Shown in pieces: positions 7,772-11,672 of a DNA stretch of 11,672 bases (positions are counted from its first letter, which is position 1; every line of letters begins with the position of its first letter). The notes under the pieces are model-generated. The model was not told where the DNA came from. It saw only the letters and a program-made list of their open reading frames with translations, and searched no databases. Position numbers and translations under genes: made by a program. Source of the DNA: Pavlovales sp. CCMP2436 (taxonomy: Eukaryota > Haptophyta > Pavlovophyceae > Pavlovales); the NCBI GenBank assembly GCA_026770615.1, contig MU631441.1:245198-256869 (forward strand), given 5' to 3'.

Positions 7772-8684
7772 AGGGGGGGATTAGTTGTAGAATATGGTCC
7801 CCTAGCCCCCGCCCTCGCCCTACCTGCACGCGCGTCCAGCGGAAGACGAACGCGTGCTCGAGGCATTACTTCGCCATGCGCGGCTGGGTCACCATCTAGA
7901 AGATGACGAAGAGGTGGCAGCAAAGCCACAGCAGCGGGAGCGTCGGCACGTTTTTGATCCGGTTGAAGCTCGGGCGCGGGGCGCTTGTTCTTGCCCACGA
8001 AGAGAGGCTCGAGGTGGCGCCCGAGGTGCACGCTGCATTCGTCGTATTTACTGCCGAACACATCGATGCAGGCTTGCTTCGACTTGTCGTTGTTGTCCTG
8101 CTGCACGGCCGCGACGAGCCCAGGGGACTCAGGGTCGGAGATGGGGCGATGCCACGGGGGCGTCTCGCTCAACATGCACACCAGCCGGCCGGGTATAGAT
8201 TGGTCGCAATTCCTCCGGAGTGACTTCGCCGCCCACTCCTTGAACCAGCCCGAGTCTTTAGCTGACGTCTTGAACGTGTGCTCCTCCTCCTCATCTGTCA
8301 TCGCCGCATCCCCCTCATCGTCGCTGTCTACCCTTATCTCCAGACCGGGGTGGGGGTCAACCTCGTCAGCATCGTCCGCCTCGTCGGCAGCAAGCGCGTT
8401 GAGTACGCCCTGGGCACTCGGCGTGTCCGACGCGTCCTCGTCCTCGTCGTCGGACACGACGATGTGCCTCGGGGCCTTGCCGGCCGTGCGCTGCTCGTCA
8501 GCCTCGGACACGGACTCGAGCGGCGAATCCTTGGACGGTGGGTACCGGCTAAAGAAGGGAAAACCGCTGACCGGGTGGTGTGATCCCTGAGGGCCGCCCC
8601 CACCACGACATCCTTGCGCGTCGCGCCGTGCCTCGTGCTAATATAATTTGGATATGTATGAACACCTTGCGCTAGGGATGTGGG

Positions 8685-9416
8685 TTGGCCGCCCAGATCC
8701 CGGAGCGCGAGCTACGATTGAGTTCAGTTCACTCACACGACTTCGTTATGCACCCCTGTGTACGCAGGGGAAGATATACCCGTTCCAACCTTAACGCGAT
8801 GAAGGCGCGCGTTTACCGCAAGTTCATGTCCAAGAAGGGGCGGCAGGCGAAGATGCTCGAGATCGAGGGGCACTTCGTGCAGCTCGACCAGGACGAGGCG
8901 CACTTCGCCGAGACGCAGCGCAAGCGCGCTGAGTTTATGCGCTATATGGATGTGAATGGCTTGTGCTCGTGCGGCGTCAGCATGCTCCTCGGCACCCTGC
9001 GCAAGGTGATCCATGACAGCCAGCCGGGCTCGGGCAACGTCGGCATCGCGCGGCTCCAGAACTTGCAGCGCATTTCGCCCTTCCCCCACAAGGCGATATA
9101 CCTGGGCCCGATCATGGAGCTGCTGAAGAACGACGAGGACGACGTGAGCGTGCAGTCTCCGCCCGACCGCACCCTGCGTTCCCTCCGCTGCGTCTCGCCT
9201 GAGCTTATCGCGCTCTTCCTGAAGTACGGGCAGACGCCGCGCCATGAGTCGCGCATGATGGATGGCGCCGCCAAGGTGGTCAAGAACGGCTCCATCTGCA
9301 CATGCCTCAGCCTCGAGCTGGCGCACACGCAGATGCACAAGGTGAACAACCTGAACGTTGAGCCCGATGTACTCGCCTGCGTCTCGCAACACTACAGTAA
9401 TTATTGTGCTTCCTAG
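8685..9416 (+). CDS. Gene Y: unrecognised ORF, possibly 5'-partial
   Basis: The open frame runs from about 8685 to TAG at 9414-9416 and has clear third-position G/C bias. The first in-frame ATG is at 8748 (MHPCVRRGRYTRSN) and the next at 8799 (MKARVYRKFMSKKGRQAKML). GCCGCCCAG at 8688-8696 looks like a splice acceptor, so the start may be in an upstream exon. From 8748 the product is 222 residues: a basic N-terminus, a charged helical stretch (VQLDQDEAHFAETQRKRAEF), a CSCG motif, then an amphipathic C-terminal part with LISPEL-like helices and HKVNNLNVEPD. No signal peptide or membrane helix is visible and I do not recognise the family. It starts ~100 bp from the 5' end of the minus-strand transposase half, divergently arranged. 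It could be an accessory protein of the mobile element or a host gene. Confidence 0.55.
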   Translation: MAAQIPERELRLSSVHSHDFVMHPCVRRGRYTRSNLNAMKARVYRKFMSKKGRQAKMLEIEGHFVQLDQDEAHFAETQRKRAEFMRYMDVNGLCSCGVSMLLGTLRKVIHDSQPGSGNVGIARLQNLQRISPFPHKAIYLGPIMELLKNDEDDVSVQSPPDRTLRSLRCVSPELIALFLKYGQTPRHESRMMDGAAKVVKNGSICTCLSLELAHTQMHKVNNLNVEPDVLACVSQHYSNYCAS

Positions 9417-9462
9417 TTCCTAGGCCTGCTGAGTCAAAGTCCATACATATTAAGTCACATAT

Positions 9463-9492
9463 CCAGCTTGAATCCTTATCAATATCAGTAAT
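9463..9492 (-). repeat. Dispersed repeat module M1, inverted degenerate copy
   Basis: ATCCAGCTTGAATCC then TTATCAATATCAGTAAT is the reverse complement of the M1 core, with a ~6-bp insertion between the ACTGAT and AGGGATTCAAGC parts. It sits 17 bp before module M2. Confidence 0.55.
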
Positions 9493-9509
9493 ATAATCTT
9501 CGCTCGGAA

Positions 9510-9544
9510 TTCCGCTCGAGACCCGTCATCGTCGGTTTATAACG
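9510..9544 (+). repeat. Dispersed repeat module M2, copy b
   Basis: TTCCGCTCGAGACCCGTCAT then CGTCGGTTTATAACG matches 1105-1142. It lies 19 bp upstream of the TATA module at 9564, against ~96 bp in the first copy. Confidence 0.65.
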
Positions 9545-9563
9545 GTGGCAAGCGATCTTCATG

Positions 9564-9638
9564 TGTGTAAATATCTATAAAAACGCCCGTTCGCGTTCCG
9601 GACTGGGACCAGCTCCCGAGCCCCGGATACCGTCATCC
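9564..9638 (+). promoter_or_regulatory. TATA-containing module, copy R3
   Basis: GTGTGTAAATATCTATAAAA (TATAAAA at 9577-9583) matches the start of R1 and R2. Further on, GGGACCAGCTCCCGAG and GGATACCGTCATCC align with their 3' part, while the ~30-bp middle found in R1/R2 is missing. Conservation of the TATA core and the downstream block argues for a functional core promoter or a transposon promoter. A weak Cys-rich open frame follows at about 9660-9790. Confidence 0.55.
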
Positions 9639-10045
9639 CCGCTAAGACCGATCAGACACACGACTGTCGACGACACTCGACTTGCGCGCTGATCAACCTC
9701 TGCTGCATCTCGCTCGTCTCGAAATGCGGCTCGCCTGCAAACGCACCGCACCTACATCACATAATGCAAGCAGAGAAAGTGAACTTCTGCGCCAGCTCAC
9801 CTCCCCCCTCCTCCTCCCCTCCCGCCCATTCCTTGCTTGTCAGTTGTTCTACTAAATTTCTCGTGTCGCCTCGAAGTGTAATTTTGGCGTCGATGGTGAT
9901 TACGCATATTTGTCTACCTTGCCCGCTGCGCGATGCCGTGAGCCGGGGCCGTGAGCAATTCACCGAGGGTCTTATTCTGCCGTGTTCTGCCACCTGTAGT
10001 AGTTCGGTGTATCCATGTGGTACTGCCGATCTGCGGGGTGTAATG
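9639..10045. other. Mostly non-coding stretch after TATA module R3
   Basis: A short + strand frame around 9665-9785 (ALINLCCISLVSKCGS) shows modest third-position G/C bias and could be a first exon driven by R3, with its ATG unclear. A pyrimidine-rich tract ending TTGCTTGTCAG (to 9842) resembles the acceptors elsewhere, but what follows is not convincingly coding. AATAAA occurs at 10052. Confidence 0.3.
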
Positions 10046-10071
10046 TACCACAATAAAGCTTTAATGTGGTA
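10046..10071. repeat. 26-bp near-perfect palindrome
   Basis: TACCACA and TGTGGTA flank a self-complementary AAAGCTTT centre, with only the AT/AA positions unpaired. The word TTAATGTGGTA recurs at 10084-10094, and AATGTGG also appears three times in each arm of the large inverted repeat. Confidence 0.8.
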
Positions 10072-10107
10072 TTAGGAAAATCTTTAATGTGGTACAATCG
10101 AGGCACG

Positions 10108-10275
10108 GCGGGCTTCCTCAAGACGGTTCACACCAAGACCGTCGAGGACAAGCTCGAGCAAGCACACCGAGGTCTACTTCCAACTTTACTACTTCAGAGA
10201 TGCCGACCTCATTAGGCGCGAGCTGATCGACGCGTGCTCGCTGACTGCGGTCCTTTACGCCTTTGGCCCTTTTAG
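10108..10275 (+). pseudogene. Coding fragment with a frameshift
   Basis: The segment reads AGFLKTVHTKTVEDKLE from 10108. From about 10157 a frame one base later reads SKHTEVYFQLYYFRDADLI then RRELIDACSLTAVLYAFGPF. Codon bias supports both parts, so one exon with a +1 slip is the simplest reading. AG|GTGGGC at 10276 could be a splice donor. The family is not recognised; it may belong with the remnant at 10871-11242. Confidence 0.4.
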
Positions 10276-10680
10276 GTGGGCACCCTTTGGTTAAGTCGGT
10301 TTGGCCCCGCACCTCCCTTCCCGGCGTCTGGTTGAGCGCCGGGGAGGCGATTGAGACTTCGAACTGAAACGATCGTCGTCTCTAGGCGAGCTGTCATAGG
10401 ACACATCATTCTAAAAATATAACTATGTGGGTCGAAATCCGAATGAGTGGCGCGATTCCGCACTGGGGAGGGGGTAAAGTGGTGGCCGGGACGAAGAAGT
10501 AGACATTGGTCACCCCGCGCGCTAAGTGTCGATAGCTGATGTCGAATAGAGCCCTCCTCGACGGTCGGAGCCCACCTCATGTGCCTCCCAGGTGCCTCTA
10601 GGGTCGACAACATACTTTGTGTAACTAACATTTTCGATTCTCAGCGTTCGGAAGCGAAAAGAAAGTCATGGTTCCCGAAG
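10276..10680. other. Stretch without a supported gene
   Basis: No frame shows the local codon bias and there are no repeats of note before the foldback element. It would be intronic if 10108-10275 and 10871-11242 are exons of one gene. Confidence 0.4.
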
Positions 10681-10779
10681 TGGTGCCGCGGAGTTAGTTG
10701 CAGATTTGTGAATGGGGCGGTGCCCTATTCACGAATCTGCAGCCCCATTCACAAATCTGCAATAAACTGGGCGGCACCA
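10681..10779. repeat. Foldback repeat with 37-bp imperfect inverted arms
   Basis: TGGTGCCGC (10681-10689) and TTGCAGATTTGTGAATGGGG (10698-10717) are perfectly complementary to 10771-10779 and 10743-10762. Eight less-matched bases lie between the two blocks in each arm. The 25-bp loop holds another partial copy (ATTCACGAATCTGCAG), a direct repeat of the right arm. A strong hairpin could form in DNA or RNA. The size fits a very small foldback or MITE-like element. Confidence 0.85.
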
Positions 10780-10870
10780 CCTCCGGTACATGGCTTGCTT
10801 CGGAGGATTTTCACCGGACTTTTTCGAATTTCCCCCCGGACTGGCCACTAATTCGGATTTTGACCCATGA

Positions 10871-11242
10871 GCTCGATGTGGCCTGCTCAGCGAGGTGCTC
10901 GAATTTGACGGAGGCTGGCAGAGGCGAGCGCAGCCGCCACTTCATTGACCGGTGCGGACACGCATGGACAGCCTGTCTGGCTCTATGTTGCTGCACACCA
11001 TGGTGCAGCAGAAGGCCCAGCGGCGCGATACGCTAGCCGCGACGTAGGCACTGAAAGATGCGGCTCAGGTGCTGCGCGAGCAGAAAAAGCAGAAGGAGGC
11101 CGCCAAGCTCGCTGAGCTCGACAGTAAGTTTGTGCTGTGCGAGACCGTGTACGCGTGTGGCGTCGCGCCGTGCGATATAGCAAAGGCGAAGCGCTACCCG
11201 ACGTGCCGCACGATCGCCGAGTCTGGCCGCGCGTGCGGGAAG
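10871..11242 (+). pseudogene. Gene Z remnant: coiled-coil and Cys-containing exon with in-frame stops
   Basis: One frame with coding-type composition runs from 10871 to 11242, broken by TGA at 10946-10948 and TAG at 11045-11047. Between them an ATG at 10964 starts MDSLSGSMLLHTMVQQKAQR. After the TAG comes a Lys/Glu/Ala helix (LREQKKQKEAAKLAELDSKF), then a Cys-spaced segment (LCETVYACGVAPCDIAKAKR, then YPTCR and GRACGK). AAG|GTGAGC at 11243 is a good splice donor, after which the frame soon ends. Both stops are one C-to-T change from a sense codon (CGA to TGA, CAG to TAG). The Cys spacing hints at a zinc-binding fold, but I do not recognise the family. Confidence 0.5.
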
Positions 11243-11672
11243 GTGAGCTATGCTCTGAACGCGTAGGACCCTGGCAGAGGTCAGCCCCTACAATAGCAGC
11301 GCCCGCAGCTGAGTAATACAGCCCGGCTTGAAGTACAACACTACATGCCTTGTAGAACAAATGTATTTAGTTCGGCAAGCGTACCATAGCAGAATTACCC
11401 ACACTACGGTGGCTTATTGGCTCTGTGCTAGAAATGAAGTACTGGGAAACCGCAGAAACCGTGCGCATGCGATGGCGATTCAGCGGGGATCGCCCGCCTG
11501 ACTGACTTTGCCACCCACTGGAGCTGCCAAGACCCCTTCCAAGAGGTGTATATGTATATATGGCGCAAGGAGGGGAGGATGATGAAACTCAACGCACGTC
11601 GCGGACCATACATATGTGTCAACATTTATGTGTGATATATATTAATATAGGGAGGTTCGGGCTGGCGGTACG
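11243..11672. other. Window end without a supported gene
   Basis: This is probably intron of the gene Z remnant followed by intergenic DNA. Short TATATGTATATATGG-like and ATATATATTAATATAG AT-rich runs occur near 11550 and 11635. I see no convincing coding frame, repeat or RNA gene. Confidence 0.4.

Larger units (their letters stand above)
6630..8586 (-). pseudogene. MULE-type transposase, C-terminal half with SWIM zinc finger, degraded
   Basis: Exons on the minus strand: 8586-7824, 7716-7492 and 7170-6630. Both introns (107 and 321 bp) keep phase 0: CAG|GTAGGG to GTGCAG, and AAAG|GTAACT to TTACAG. Exon 1 starts after CCTCAG. It encodes an Asp/Glu-rich region (VVSDDEDEDASD), then DNNDKSKQACIDVFG and CSVHLGRHLEPL, which fit the mid-catalytic segment with its C..H pair. 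Exon 2 has CGSDNNGLEGTNRTQKD, the NN-x-LEG-x-NR signature found in the C-terminal part of MULE transposases. Exon 3 carries CSCGKYVHYLVCEH (6833-6792), a CxCx8CxH SWIM finger. Decay marks: a +1 frameshift near 7967, in-frame TAG at 7898-7896 and TAA at 7868-7866, then a +1 shift plus in-frame TAG (6836-6834) just before the SWIM motif. Third-position G/C bias continues across these breaks, so the frame was once coding. The final stop is TGA at 6632-6630. Confidence 0.75.

Noticed and set aside
6739..8511. A single uninterrupted 590-codon minus-strand protein
   Set aside because: It reads through two introns (poly-C and TTTATCA repeats translate to poly-Pro and Ile/His/Tyr-rich junk) and leaves the coding frame before the SWIM motif.
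8733..9392. 219-codon minus-strand open frame
   Set aside because: Shadow of gene Y. The + strand frame has the third-position G/C bias expected of real exons here.

Overview
The window looks like nuclear DNA of a eukaryote with GC-rich coding sequence, probably a microalga or other protist; I cannot name the species. Several reading frames show strong G/C preference at third codon positions and break at GT...AG spliceosomal introns. The acceptors have C-rich (not T-rich) pyrimidine tracts, and intergenic DNA is AT-rich or homopolymer-rich. I found no bacterial operon layout, rRNA, tRNA or CRISPR. Homopolymer runs (43 A, 13 T, 12 C/G, 21 G) could hide sequencing-length errors.

Layout. (1) 1-1978: a small two-helix membrane protein gene on the + strand (exons 550-628 and 1414-1604). 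The two introns ending at its exons share a ~140-bp, ~90% identical TATA-containing segment (374-513 and 1239-1378). (2) 1979-5064: a 3.1-kb unit bounded by 585-587-bp inverted repeats, ~97% identical, with the outer 151 bp identical. It encloses an unrecognised minus-strand multi-exon gene (here gene X) that ends in three cysteine/histidine repeats and an acidic tail. (3) 5111-8586: the two halves of a MULE (Mutator-like) transposase, convergent. The N-terminal zinc finger and start of the catalytic domain are on the + strand (5111-6293). The middle, the TNN-like segment and the SWIM zinc finger are on the - strand (8586-6630), degraded by stops and frameshifts. (4) 8685-9416: an unrecognised + strand ORF (gene Y). 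(5) 9463-9638: a third copy of the TATA module with associated repeat modules. (6) 10046-11242: a palindrome, decayed coding fragments, a foldback repeat and a Cys-containing coiled-coil gene remnant (gene Z). The last 430 bp show no gene.

Taken together this is a transposon-rich accessory region. The MULE halves would become roughly collinear if about 6294-8590 were inverted, and the large inverted repeat next to them is a possible agent of rearrangement. How gene X, Y and Z relate to the MULE is unknown. They could be accessory ORFs of the same element family, separate elements, or host genes. All splice sites are read by eye and unsupported by transcripts.
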